From assembly GCA_002420005.1 (NCBI GenBank), contig DIHE01000157.1:1-64000 (forward strand): a stretch of DNA of 64,000 nt. Direction: 5' to 3'. Position numbers and translations under genes: made by a program. Of this stretch, positions 17,201-27,380 are shown one piece after another. Below the pieces are notes generated by a model. That model was given only the letters and a program-made list of their open reading frames with translations. It searched no databases and had not been told where the DNA came from. This DNA comes from Holophagales bacterium UBA5704. Lineage in GTDB: Bacteria; Acidobacteriota; Thermoanaerobaculia; Multivoradales; UBA5704. The number at the start of each line of letters is the position of its first letter. The first letter of the stretch is position 1.

Positions 17201-20200
17201 CGGCATCGCGATGGAGCGCTCGCCCGAGCTCGTCCTGGGACTGCTGGCCATCCTCAAGGCCGGCGGGCTCTACGTACCGCTCGATGCCGGCTATCCCGCC
17301 GAGCGCCTGGCCTTCCTGTGCGAGGACACCGGGGTGCGCATCGTCCTCGTCCACGCAGCCACCAAGGAGAAGATGGAGACCCTCCAGCCCCGGCCGCATC
17401 TGGAGCCGGTGGCGGAGGGGCTCGCGGAGCCGGCCGGCGAGGACGGGCCGGGCACCCGCGGAGCCGGGGGCGACGCCCTCGCCTATGTCATCTACACCTC
17501 CGGCTCCACCGGCCGGCCCAAGGGGGTGGCGGTGACCCACCGCGCCATCGTCCGCCTGGTGCGCGAGACCAATTACGTGCACCTGGGACCGGGCGCGCGC
17601 CTCGGGCACGTGGCGAACATCGGCTTCGACGCGGCGACCTGGGAGGTCTGGGGCGCCCTGCTCACCGGAGGAACCGTGGTCGTCATCCCGCGCGAGACCG
17701 TGCTGGACCCGCGCGCCTTCGCCACCGCGCTGCAGGAGCAGCGGGTCACCTCCATGTTCCTGACCTCCTCGCTGTTCACCCGGATGGCCCGGGAAGTGCC
17801 CGACGCCTTCCAGCACATGAGCGAGCTTCTGGTCGGCGGCGAGGCCGTCGATCCCGCGGCGGCACAGAGGGTCCTCGCCCACCGGCCGCCGGGACGCCTG
17901 CTCAACGGCTATGGCCCCACCGAGAGCACGACGTTCGCGACCTGGCACCCCATCACCGACGTCCCCGCCGCAGCCGCCGGCATCCCCATCGGCCTGCCGC
18001 TGGCCAACACCACGGCCTGGGTGCTGGACCGTTGGCTGGGCCTCGTGCCGCCGGGCTCGACGGGCGAGCTGTGCATCGGAGGCGACGGCCTGGCCCGCGG
18101 CTACTGGAAGCGGCCCGAGCTCACCGCCGAACGCTTCGTGCCCCACCCCTGGGACCCGGGCGCACGGCTGTACCGCACCGGCGACCTGGCGCGGCGCCGG
18201 CCCGACGGAGCCGTCGAATGCCTGGGACGGCTCGACGACCAGGTGAAGATCCGCGGCTTCCGCATCGAGCCGGGAGAGGTCGAGGCGGCGCTCGCCGGCC
18301 ATCCCGCGATCCGGGAGTGCGCCGTCCTGGCGCGCCGCGACGAAGGAGAGACCCGCCTGGTCGCCTACGTGGTCCTGCACCGGGCCGATGCGGCCGGCAC
18401 GGCGGAATCCTCCCTCCGCGAAGGGCTCCGGGAGCGCCTCCCCGACTTCATGGTCCCCTCGGCCTGGGTCTTCCTGGAGGCGCTGCCGCTCTCCGCCAAC
18501 GGCAAGCTGGACCGCCGAGCCCTGCCGGCGCCGGGGCGAAAGGCCGAGGACCCGGGGTATGTCGCACCGTCCGATCCGATCGAGGAAACGCTGGCCGCCA
18601 TCTGGGCCGAGGTGCTGGGGCTCGACCGGATCGGGGCGACCGACGACTTCTTCGCGCTGGGGGGGCACTCCCTGCTGGCCACCCAGGTGGTCACCCGGGT
18701 GCGCGAGGTGCTGGGCGTGGAGCTGCCGCTGCGGCGTATTTTCGAGACGCCGACCCTGGCGGGCCTGGCGCGCGCGATCGCAACCGGCCTCTCGCGCTCC
18801 ACGGTGCAGGAGGTGCCGCCCTTGGAGGCGGTGCCGCGCGATCTGCCGCTGCCGCTCTCGTACTCCCAGCAACAGTTCTGGTTCCTCCAGCGGATGGATC
18901 CGGAAGGCAGCGCCTACACGATCTTTCTCCCCTTCCATCTCGCCGGGCGGCTCGACCCGGCGGTCCTCGCCTGGACGCTGGACGAGATCGTCCGGCGCCA
19001 CGAGGTGCTGCGCACGACGTTCGCCGACGTCGACGGTGCACCGGAGCTGCGCATCGCGGCCCGGGTTACGGTCGCGCTGCCCCAGGTCGATCTCGGCGCG
19101 CTCGCGAAGGAGCGGCGCGAGGCCGAGCTGAGGCGCCTGGCGAGGGAGGAGAGGAGGCGTCCCTTCGATCTGGCAACCGGGCCGCTGCTGCGGGTGCTCC
19201 TGGTGCGCCTCGCAGCGGCGGAGCACGCCGTGCTCGCCGCCCTGCACCACATCGCCGGCGACGGCTGGTCGCTGGGAGTCCTCACGCGCGAGATCGGCGA
19301 GATCTACGCCGCACGCTGTGAACGGCGCGCGGCGGCGCTGCCCGACCTGTCGATCCAGTACGCGGATTTCGCCCACTGGCAGCGGCGCTGGCTGTCCGGC
19401 GAGATCCTGGAGCAGCAGCTCGCCTACTGGCGGGAGCGGCTGGGGGGAGCCCGCGACGCGCTGCGCCTGCCCACCGAACGGCCGCGCCACGACGTGGTCG
19501 ACACGCGCAGCTCCTTCCTCATCGTGGAGCTCTCGCGCGAGGTCTCGGCGGAGCTGGCCGGCCTGAGCCGGAGCGCGGATGCCACCCTGTTCATGACCCT
19601 GCTGGCCGGTTACATGGTCTTGTTGCGCTGCCATGCGCAGCAGGACGACATCCTGGTCGGCACACCGATCGCCAACCGCCATCTCATCGAGACCGAAGAC
19701 TTGATCGGCCTCTTCACGAACACGCTGGTCCTGCGGGCCGACCTGGCGGGCCAGCCGACCTTCCGGGAGGTGATCGCCCGCGTCCGGGAGGCCGCGCTGG
19801 GTGCCTACGCGCACCAGGACCTGCCCTTCGTCACGCTGGTCGAATCCCTGCGGCTGGAGCGCGACCCGAACCGGTCGCCTCTGTTCCAGGTCTGGTTCGC
19901 CCTCCAAAACACTCCGCGGGTGGCGCTGGATCTGCCCGACTTGACGCTGCGGCCGCTCGAGCTGTGGGAGGGGGAGGCGCGGCACGACCTGAAGCTCGAC
20001 CTGACGGAAACGCCGGAGGGAATCCGGGGGTTCTTCGAGTACAAGACCGCTCTGTTCCGGCCCGCGGTGGTGGAGCGGATGGCGCGCGACCTGAAGGCGC
20101 TCCTCGAGCTGGTGGCGCGCGATCCGGACGTGCGCCTCGACCGCATCGAGAGCGAGCTCGCCGAGCTCGCGCGGCGGTCGCGGGAGCAGCGGGAAGACGA

Positions 20201-20324
20201 GCTCGAGCGCGCGATCTCCCAGGATCTTCGCGGCCTCAAGGGGAGGACCGGAGCGCGCACCCCGACGGTGGTCCGGAGGAGCCCGGGCGAGGGATCGGAG
20301 CCCCTGGACGAGGAAAGGCGGTAG
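5214..20324 (+). CDS. Four-module NRPS: C-A-PCP-C-A[MT]-PCP-C-A-PCP-C-A-PCP-C
   Basis: 5036 aa. It starts at GTG in a GTGA overlap with the upstream gene. C1 (HHILADGWS, residue ~147) is DCL-like. A1 (~470-945) has code DITQLGLVW, near Gly codes but with Thr at position 239. PCP1 serine is ~1010. C2 (HHIAADAWS, ~1200) is followed by A2 (~1527-2290), which is split by a methyltransferase; code DLYDLSLVW is close to Cys (DLYNLSLIW). PCP2 serine is ~2339. C3 (~2532) leads to A3, code DAFFMGVTF, and PCP3 serine ~3417. C4 (~3612) leads to A4, code DAWFLGGTF, and PCP4 serine ~4486; both codes look aliphatic. C5 (HHIAGDGWS, ~4678) has no A domain after it and ends in a charged tail of ~75 residues, a likely docking segment. 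C5 must serve the Asp module at the start of the next protein. Codes were read by eye and are provisional. Confidence 0.97.
10236..10930 (+). other. SAM methyltransferase domain embedded in an adenylation domain
   Basis: A class I methyltransferase fold (glycine-rich motif I VLEVGCGAGL at nt ~10392; LIVMAS and LLAPGGALLL strands further on) sits between A-domain motifs a2 (LKAGGTYVPLDP, nt ~10010) and a3 (YVIHTSGSTG, nt 11022). The A domain resumes intact after it. In characterised interrupted A domains, insertion at a2-a3 has gone with side-chain O- or S-methylation (KtzH, TioN), and insertion at a8-a9 with backbone N-methylation. With the Cys-like code and a normal C rather than heterocyclisation domain before it, S-methyl-Cys is the simplest guess. 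That product is inference. Confidence 0.88.
12361..16720 (+). repeat. Duplicated NRPS module segment, period 3240 bp
   Basis: The condensation domains of modules 3 and 4 are near copies. Nt ~12361-13480 aligns with ~15601-16720 at an exact 3240-nt offset: the HHIVSDG motifs are at 12807 and 16047, and long runs around 13141-13400 and 16381-16640 match with few changes. Similarity is clearly lower in the adenylation pockets. This suggests in-frame module duplication, with later divergence of the A domains or gene conversion of the C domains. Confidence 0.8.
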
Positions 20325-20331
20325 ACGGCGG

Positions 20332-21650
20332 ATGGGTGAAGACGTCCTCGAAGGATTTCCCCTCTCTGCGCAGCAGCGGGCTGTGTGGACGTTGCAACAG
20401 ACCGGTGGCGGCGCGTTCCGCTGCCAGTGCGCGGTCTGGCTCGATGGTCCGGTCGCCCCCGGGCTCCTGGAGGAGGCGCTCGCCGAGGTGGTCGCCCGCC
20501 ACGAGATCCTGCGCACCCGGTTCGAGCACGCGGAAGAGCTGGCGGAGCCGTTCCAGGTCATCGGCGAGCCGGCGGGGCCGCCGCTCTCCAGAGTCGAAGG
20601 CGCGGCCGGGGAAGACGTCCGGTCTCTCCTCGCCGCACGCCGCCGCGCAGAGCGGCTGCTCCGCGATCCGCCGCCGGCCGCCTCCCTCGCACAGCCCATG
20701 CCGGGGAGGCATCTCTTGATCCTCGATCTGCCGGCGCTCTGCGCCGACGCGGTCACCCTGGGCAACCTGGTTCGCGAGATCGCCGGCTCGTACGCGGCCC
20801 GCGCAGAAGGGCGCACGGCCGACGCCGGGGAGACTCTCCAGTACGTCGACTTCGCAGAGTGGCAGCGGGCTCTGCTGAGCTCCGGGGACGCCGAGATCGG
20901 CCGCGAGCACTGGGACCGTCACGACCTGCGCCGTCTCGGCGAGGCCCGCCTTCCGTTGGCCGCGGCCCCCGAGGCCCGCGGCGAGCTGCGGCCGGAGATC
21001 CTCGACGTTCCCTGCGCGCCCAGGGTCCTCTCGTCCCTGGAGGCCATGGATGCCTCGATCCGGGCGGTGCTCGCCGCGGCCTGGGCCGCCCTGGCCGGCA
21101 AGCTGCTCGGCGGCGCGGTGCTCCTGGGTGTGGCCGCCGCCGGGCGCAACTTCCAGGAGCTGAGCGACGCGCTGGGACTGTACGAGACCTTCCTGCCCGT
21201 GCGCCTGGAGCTCGACGCCGAGGAGCCTTTCGCCGCTCTCGCCGGACGGGTGGAGAAAGAGCTCGCCACGGCCGCCCGCTGGCAGCCGTTCTTCGGCTGG
21301 GGAGAGCTCGCCGGCCCCGCGGCCTTCTTCCCCGTCTGCTTCGCCTTCGAAGACCGTTCGGCGGTGCATCGGGCCGGCCCTCTCGAGCTCACCGTCGCCG
21401 ATCAGTACACCTGTACCCATCGCTTCGAGGTGAAGCTCGTCGGCGTCCGCCGGCGCGACGGCCTGGCGCTGGAGCTCCACTACGACCCCGACCTCTTCCG
21501 GCGCGAGGACGTGGAGCGTCTCCGCGACAGCCTGCAGGCGGAGCTGGCGAGCCTCGCGGCCGATCCCCGGCGCCCGCTGGGCGACGTCGATCTGCTGGGG
21601 GCCGACGAGCGGGAACACCTCGCCAGGCATGCCGTGCCGCTGCCATTTCC
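20332..21650 (+). other. Interface domain 1 (His-less condensation-superfamily domain)
   Basis: The domain has C-like landmarks: LSAQQRAVW at the N-terminus, VVARHEILRT, and YVDFAEWQ. PALCAD at nt 20731 replaces the catalytic HHxxxD, so both His are absent. It should not form peptide bonds and is placed to recruit the downstream-encoded hydroxylase to the Asp-loaded carrier. Confidence 0.8.
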
Positions 21651-24600
21651 ATCGGGAGACGAGGCCCCGGTCCATCTCCTGTTCGAGCGGTGGGTGGCCG
21701 AGCGATCCGCCGAGCCGGCGCTCGTTTTCGAGGACCGGGTGCTGTCCTGGGCCGAGCTCAACAGCCGGGCCAACCAGCTCGCGCATCGCCTGCGAAGGGA
21801 AGGGGTCGGGCCGGACGTCCCGGTGGCGATCTGCCTCCCGCGGTCCCCCCCCGTCGTCGTCTGCCTCCTGGGCATCCTCAAGGCCGGCGGCGCCTATGTG
21901 CCTCTCGATCCGAGCCTGCCCTCCGAGCGGCTGGCCACCCTGCTGGAGGACTGCGCAGCGCGCGTGCTCCTCGCCGACCGGCGCACCGCGGTGCGCCTGC
22001 CGCAGGGGCCGGCCCGGCGGATCCTGGTGGATGTCGAGGCGGATCGCATCGCAAGCGAGAGCCGGGACAACCCGCGGCCGGCGGCGTGCGGCGCCAACCT
22101 GGCCTATGTCATCTTCACCTCGGGATCGACCGGGCGGCCCAAAGGCGTCGGCGTCGAGCATCGCCAGCTCCTGAGCTATCTCCAGGGCATCTTGCAGGTC
22201 CTGGATACCGCGCCGGGCGACGCGTTTGCGCTGGTCTCCACCTTCGCCGCCGATCTCGGGCACACCTGTCTGTTCCCGGCTCTCTGCGGCGGCGGCGTCC
22301 TCCATCTCCTCGCCGACGAGCGGGTCGCGGACGGCGACGCCCTGGCCGACTATGGCACGCGCCACCGCATCGACTTCCTGAAGATCGTACCCGGGCACCT
22401 GGCGGCCTTGCTGGAGGCCGAACGGCGCGAGTCGATCCTGCCGCGCCGCGGCCTCATTCTGGGCGGAGAGACGGCCGCCCGGACGTTGCTCGACCGGGTG
22501 CGCCGGCTCGCACCGCAGTGCCGGACGTTCAACCACTACGGCCCGACGGAGACGACGGTCGGCGCGATGATCTATGAGATGGGCCCGGACCTGGCGGCCT
22601 GGCCGGGGAGGGGGATGCCGCTGGCACGGCCGCTGGCAGGATCGGCGGTGGCCGTGCTCGATCCCCGCCTCACCCTCGTGCCGGCCTGGGCGGCGGGCGA
22701 GCTCTACATCGGCGGCTCCGGGGTCGCCCGCGGCTACGTCGGCCGCCCGGATCTCACCGCCGAGCGGTTCCTGCCCGATCCGTTCGCCGGTGCGCCGGGA
22801 GCGCGCCGGTATCGCACCGGCGACCTGGTGCGCCGGCTCGGCGCCGCGGGCCTGGAGGTCCTCGGCCGCGTCGACCATCAAGTGAAGATCCACGGCTTCC
22901 GCATCGAGCCCGGCGAGATCGAGGCGGCCCTCCGCCGTCACCCGGCGATCCGCGACGCCGTGGTGGTGGCACGGGAGGACGGAGGCGGCGAGAAGCGGCT
23001 GATCGCCTATGTCACCGCGGAAGGGGCCGGCGTCCCGGCCCGCAGCGAGCTGCGCATCTTCCTCGCCGCGCACCTCCCCGAGCCCATGATCCCGGCGGTC
23101 TTCGTCCCCTTGGAGTCTCTCCCCCGCACCGCCAACGGCAAGCTGGATCGCCGCGCCCTGCCACCGCCTCCTGCGGCCATGGAGCCGACCGGCGGCGACG
23201 GCGCGCCGCGCAGCCTCGCCGAGGAAGTCCTGGCTGAAATCTGGGCCGAGCTGCTCCGGCTCGACCGCATCGGCATTCACGACAACTTCTTCGAGCTGGG
23301 GGGCCATTCGCTGCTGCTCACCCAGATGGCATCGCGCGTCCGCAAGGTGTTCGGCGTGGAGCTCTCCCTGCGGACCCTGTTCGATCACCCGACCGTCGCC
23401 AAGCTCGCTCTGCAGGTGGCGCAGGGGGCGGACGGCGGGGAGGTGCTGCAGCTGCCCGCCATCGAGCCGGCCGAGCCGGCGGCGCGCCTGGGCGACCAGC
23501 CGCTGTCGTCCGCCCAGCAACGCATCTGGTTCGTCGACCGGCTGGTCGCCGGCAGCTTCTTCAACATCCCCGCCGCCGTGCGCATCCGGGGGAGGCTGGA
23601 CGAGGTCGCCCTGGAGAAGAGCCTCTCCGAAATCGTGCGCCGGCACGAGGTGCTGCGCGCGACCTTCCGGGTCGTGGGGCGGCAGCCGGTGCAGCGGATC
23701 GCTCCCCCGGCACCGCTGCCGCTGCCACGCATCGATCTCTGCGCCCTGGCGGTGGCGGTGCGCGACGCCTGTGCCGTGACCCTCGCCCGCGAGGAGGGGT
23801 CGCGGCCGTTCGACCTGTCGTGCGACCGGCCGCTGCGCGCCGCGCTCCTGCGCACGGGAGAGAACGAACGGGTCCTGCTGTTGACGCTGCACCACATGGT
23901 GAGCGACGCCTGGTCGATCGATCTTCTGGTGCGCGAGCTGGCCGCGCTCTACGAAGCCTTGGCGGCGGGCGCTCCTTCGCCGCTGCCCGAGCCCGCCCTC
24001 CAGTACACGGACTATGCCCGCTGGCAGCAGCGCCGGCTGCGGGGGGATGCCGAAGAGAAGCTCCTGGCCTTCTGGCGGCGCCAGCTCGCGGGAGCCCCTC
24101 TGGTGCTCGAGCTGCCGATGGACCACCCGCGGCCCACCGCAGGTGTGCCGCAGGCGGCGCGCCACCCGCTGGCGCTCTCGCAGGAGCTGGCGCAGGCGCT
24201 GCGGGCGCTCTCCCGGGGCGAAGGTGCGACGCTCTTCATGACGCTGCTCGCCGCCTTCAACGTCCTCCTGGGACACCTGGCCGGCCGGGACGACATCCTG
24301 GTGGGCGCCAATGCAGCGAATCGCACCCCGCTGGAGACCGAAGGCTTGATCGGGTGCTTCATCAACCAGATCGTCCTGCGCACCGATCTTGCGGGCAACC
24401 CGACGTTTCGCGAGCTGCTGGCGCGGGTACGGCGGACGGCGCTGGACGCCTATGCCCACGAGCTCCTCCCGTTCGACCGCCTGGTCGAAGAGCTCGCTCC
24501 GCCGCGCGAGCCGGGGCGCCACCTGCTGTTCCAGGTCAAGCTCGAGCTGCAGAGCCGCCAAGGGCCGCGCGAGCTGGCGGGGCTCGTCCTCGAGCAGCTC

Positions 24601-24954
24601 GACACCGGGTATCAGATCCTCCGCTACGACCTGTACCTGGCTCTGCGCGAATCCCCCGAGGGGATCACCGGAGCGCTCGCGTACAACGCCGACCTGTTCG
24701 AGCCGGGGACCGTCGCGTGCATGGCGGACCAGCTCGCGGCGCTCCTGCAGAGCATCGCCGGACATCCCGAGGCCACCCTGGACGAGCTGCGGGCGGTGCT
24801 CGCCGAGACGGGACGCCGCCGGCGCCATCGGGAAACCGCGGAGCTGGAACAGGCGGCGCTGCGCCACCTGGGCCGGACCCGGCGACGAGCCGCCGAAACC
24901 ATCCATGCCACCTCCACCAAAGGAGTCGAAGATGTCAGAGCGGGCAGCTGGTGA
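20332..24954 (+). CDS. One-module NRPS: interface-A(Asp)-PCP-C
   Basis: 1540 aa, starting 7 nt after the preceding stop. Residues ~1-430 are a condensation-superfamily domain whose active-site motif is PALCAD instead of HHxxxD. The A domain (~447-945) has A3 YVIFTSGSTG and A4 STFAADLG, giving code DLTKIGHVGK, an aspartate code. PCP serine is ~993. A normal C domain follows (HHMVSDAWS, ~1187) and ends the protein with no A domain after it. The protein therefore receives from the C domain at the end of the previous NRPS, loads Asp, and condenses onto the first module of the next NRPS. The last 23 nt overlap the dioxygenase gene, suggesting translational coupling. Family knowledge: A domains paired with His-less interface domains recruit stand-alone Asp beta-hydroxylases in siderophore systems. 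Confidence 0.95.
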   Translation: MGEDVLEGFPLSAQQRAVWTLQQTGGGAFRCQCAVWLDGPVAPGLLEEALAEVVARHEILRTRFEHAEELAEPFQVIGEPAGPPLSRVEGAAGEDVRSLLAARRRAERLLRDPPPAASLAQPMPGRHLLILDLPALCADAVTLGNLVREIAGSYAARAEGRTADAGETLQYVDFAEWQRALLSSGDAEIGREHWDRHDLRRLGEARLPLAAAPEARGELRPEILDVPCAPRVLSSLEAMDASIRAVLAAAWAALAGKLLGGAVLLGVAAAGRNFQELSDALGLYETFLPVRLELDAEEPFAALAGRVEKELATAARWQPFFGWGELAGPAAFFPVCFAFEDRSAVHRAGPLELTVADQYTCTHRFEVKLVGVRRRDGLALELHYDPDLFRREDVERLRDSLQAELASLAADPRRPLGDVDLLGADEREHLARHAVPLPFPSGDEAPVHLLFERWVAERSAEPALVFEDRVLSWAELNSRANQLAHRLRREGVGPDVPVAICLPRSPPVVVCLLGILKAGGAYVPLDPSLPSERLATLLEDCAARVLLADRRTAVRLPQGPARRILVDVEADRIASESRDNPRPAACGANLAYVIFTSGSTGRPKGVGVEHRQLLSYLQGILQVLDTAPGDAFALVSTFAADLGHTCLFPALCGGGVLHLLADERVADGDALADYGTRHRIDFLKIVPGHLAALLEAERRESILPRRGLILGGETAARTLLDRVRRLAPQCRTFNHYGPTETTVGAMIYEMGPDLAAWPGRGMPLARPLAGSAVAVLDPRLTLVPAWAAGELYIGGSGVARGYVGRPDLTAERFLPDPFAGAPGARRYRTGDLVRRLGAAGLEVLGRVDHQVKIHGFRIEPGEIEAALRRHPAIRDAVVVAREDGGGEKRLIAYVTAEGAGVPARSELRIFLAAHLPEPMIPAVFVPLESLPRTANGKLDRRALPPPPAAMEPTGGDGAPRSLAEEVLAEIWAELLRLDRIGIHDNFFELGGHSLLLTQMASRVRKVFGVELSLRTLFDHPTVAKLALQVAQGADGGEVLQLPAIEPAEPAARLGDQPLSSAQQRIWFVDRLVAGSFFNIPAAVRIRGRLDEVALEKSLSEIVRRHEVLRATFRVVGRQPVQRIAPPAPLPLPRIDLCALAVAVRDACAVTLAREEGSRPFDLSCDRPLRAALLRTGENERVLLLTLHHMVSDAWSIDLLVRELAALYEALAAGAPSPLPEPALQYTDYARWQQRRLRGDAEEKLLAFWRRQLAGAPLVLELPMDHPRPTAGVPQAARHPLALSQELAQALRALSRGEGATLFMTLLAAFNVLLGHLAGRDDILVGANAANRTPLETEGLIGCFINQIVLRTDLAGNPTFRELLARVRRTALDAYAHELLPFDRLVEELAPPREPGRHLLFQVKLELQSRQGPRELAGLVLEQLDTGYQILRYDLYLALRESPEGITGALAYNADLFEPGTVACMADQLAALLQSIAGHPEATLDELRAVLAETGRRRRHRETAELEQAALRHLGRTRRRAAETIHATSTKGVEDVRAGSW

Positions 24955-25981
24955 CCTTCCCAGCCTGGGGAGCCTGGGCCGGCCGGCGCGCCGCGCCGTC
25001 GTCGTGTCGCAGGAAAGCCTGGTGAACAGCAGCTCCCTGCTCCCCGGCAGCTCGCTTCCCCTCCTCATCGAGCCTGCGCTGGAGGACGTCGATCTCGTCG
25101 GCTGGGCGAAGAACCATCTCGACCAGATCGAGGCGTATCTGGACGAGCGTGGGGGCATCCTGTTCCGCGGTTTCAACCTGGGCGGGATCGATCGTTTCCA
25201 GGAGCTCAATCAGGCCACGTCGCGCACCGGCCTGCTGGAATATTCCTACCGCTCGACTCCGCGCACGCAGGTGCAAGGAAAGATCTATACATCCACCGAG
25301 TACCCGGCGCAACAGCACATTCCGCTGCACAATGAGATGGCGTATTCCAGGAGCTGGCCGCTGCGGATCACTTTTTTCTGTGTGAAGAACGCCGAGCGGG
25401 GCGGCGAGACGCCGATCGCCGACAGCCGCCGCGTCCATGAACGGATTCCCCGCGAGATCCGCGAAGAATTCGCCGCCCGGCAGGTTCTGTACGTGCGCAA
25501 CTATGGCCAGGGCCTCGATCTGCCCTGGCAGACCGTCTTCCAGACCGAGAGCCGCGAGGACGTCGAGCGTTTCTGCCGGGAGCATGGCATCGAGCTGGAA
25601 TGGAAGGACGACGGAGGCCTGCGCACGAAGCAGCTCTGCCAGGCGGTCGCCGTGCATCCCCGGACCGGCGCGCCGGTCTGGTTCAATCAGGCGCATCTCT
25701 TCCACTTTTCGAGCCTCGAGCCGGCTCTGCGCGAGTCTCTCCTGCGTTCGTTCGGCGAGGAGAACCTGCCGCGCAATGCGTGCTTCGGCGACGGCTCGCC
25801 GATCGACCCGGCGGCTCTGGCGGAGATCCGCCGGGCGTACCAGGAGGAGACGGTGGCGTTCCCCTGGCAGGAAGGGGACGTGCTTTTGCTCGACAACATG
25901 TTGACGGCGCATGGACGCGCTCCCTTCGAGGGAGAACGCAAGATCCTCGTGGGGATGAGCGACGAGTCTTCCGCCGCTTAG
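24932..25981 (+). CDS. SyrP/TauD-like Fe(II)/2-oxoglutarate dioxygenase, probable aspartyl beta-hydroxylase
   Basis: 349 aa. AGGAG at 24921 precedes ATG 24932, which lies 23 nt inside the preceding NRPS gene. The metal facial triad is visible as H133-x-E135 (LHNEM) and H327 (LTAHGR), with R336 placed to bind 2-oxoglutarate. Length and the HNEM...ERGGETPIADSR context match the TauD/SyrP family acting on carrier-bound amino acids. The gene sits exactly between two NRPS genes that each start with an interface domain and an Asp-coded A domain. The likely reaction is beta-hydroxylation of Asp tethered to those two PCPs; no other NRPS-type hydroxylase is in the window. Stereochemistry cannot be told. 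A Ser/Thr- or Arg-type substrate is less likely given the neighbours. Confidence 0.93.
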   Translation: MSERAAGDLPSLGSLGRPARRAVVVSQESLVNSSSLLPGSSLPLLIEPALEDVDLVGWAKNHLDQIEAYLDERGGILFRGFNLGGIDRFQELNQATSRTGLLEYSYRSTPRTQVQGKIYTSTEYPAQQHIPLHNEMAYSRSWPLRITFFCVKNAERGGETPIADSRRVHERIPREIREEFAARQVLYVRNYGQGLDLPWQTVFQTESREDVERFCREHGIELEWKDDGGLRTKQLCQAVAVHPRTGAPVWFNQAHLFHFSSLEPALRESLLRSFGEENLPRNACFGDGSPIDPAALAEIRRAYQEETVAFPWQEGDVLLLDNMLTAHGRAPFEGERKILVGMSDESSAA

Positions 25982-26004
25982 CGGAAGGGGGCAGGAGCAG
26001 CAGC

Positions 26005-27380
26005 ATGGACGCGGCGATCACGGGCTTTGCTCTCTCTCCACAGCAGAAGCACCTCTGGCTTCTGGCGCAGGAAGGCGAGGCCGCCTTCCGCAGCCGGTGC
26101 ACGGTCTTCCTGCGGGGCGACCTCGAGCCGGAAACTCTGAAGGCGGCCCTGGCGGACCTGGCGCAGCGCCACGAGGTGCTGCGCACGGTGTTCCACCGCC
26201 CTCCCGGCCTGAGCCTGCCGCTGCAGGTGGTCGGGGAGCCCGGGTGGGACCTGCGGGAGGACAGCTTCGTCGATCTCCCCCCGGAGGAGCGGGCCGAGCG
26301 CCTCGGCCGGCTCCGCGCCCGCCTCGCCGCGGAGCCGATGGATCTGGCACGCGGGCCTTTGTGGCGCGCCGCTCTCGTGGCGCTGGCACCGCGAGAGCAC
26401 GCCCTGCTTCTGGAAGTCCCGGCCCTGTGCGCCGACCGCCGCGGGCTCATCGCCCTGGTCCGGGAGATCGCCCGGTCCTGGACGGCGCTCGCCGCCGGCG
26501 GCGCGAGCGCCGGTGAGCCCGCCCAGTACATCGATCTGTCGGAGTGGCAGAACGAGCTGCTGAGCGCGGCGGACACCCGGCCGGGCCGGGAGCACTGGCG
26601 CCGGCGCGGGACCACCGCACCGCCGCCTCCGGAGCTGCCGCTGCGCGCGGCGAGCCGTGCGGACGGTGCGAACGCTGCGCCGTTCCAGCCGCGCTCCGTG
26701 GCGGTGGCGCTCCCACCGGCTGCCTGGGGAGAGCTGCGCGCGCTCGCCGGGCGGGAGCAGACCGATCTGCGGAGCCTTCTGCTGGCCGCCTGGGCTCTCC
26801 TCCTGGCCCGGCTGACCGGCCGCGCGGAGCAGGAGGTCGGTCTGCTGGCCGATGGCCGCAACTTCAGCGAGCTGGTGGAGGCCGTGGGGCTGTTCGCGCG
26901 CTGCCTCCCGCTCTCCTTCACCGTGGCGCCGCACCGGCCGTTCACCTCGCTGCTGCGGGACGTCGCCGGTGAGGTGGGCGAGGCGGTGCAGCGACAGCAG
27001 TTCTTCTCCTGGGAGGATTGGGAGGGCGGATCGCGCACCGCCACCGGGGTGCCCTGTCCGGAAGTCGCTTTCGAGCTCGCGGAGCTTCCGGAGCCGGTTG
27101 CGGCGCCGGGCGTGACGCTCTCCCTCGGCCACGCCGAGTCGACCAGCGAGCGCTTCGGCCTCAAGTTGCTGTGCTCGGCCGGGGACGAGGCCACCACCGC
27201 GGAGATCGGCTTCGATGCCGCGCGCTTTCAGGAGGAAGACGTCCGCCGTCTGGCCGAGGGTCTCTCCGCCCTCCTGGCCGGCGTTCTCGCCTCCCCGGAG
27301 GGCGCCGTTGGAGACTTCGAGATCCTGGGTCCCGGGGAGAGAGCCCGCCGCCTGGTGGAGCTCAATCGGCCGGAGCCTCC
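26005..27380 (+). other. Interface domain 2 (His-less condensation-superfamily domain)
   Basis: Same architecture as the first interface domain: N-terminal LSPQQKHLW, LAQRHEVLRT, YIDLSEWQ, with PALCAD at nt 26419 replacing HHxxxD. It is followed by an A domain of the same STFAADLG type and the same Asp code. The repeat of this unusual pair argues that both Asp residues are processed the same way. Confidence 0.8.
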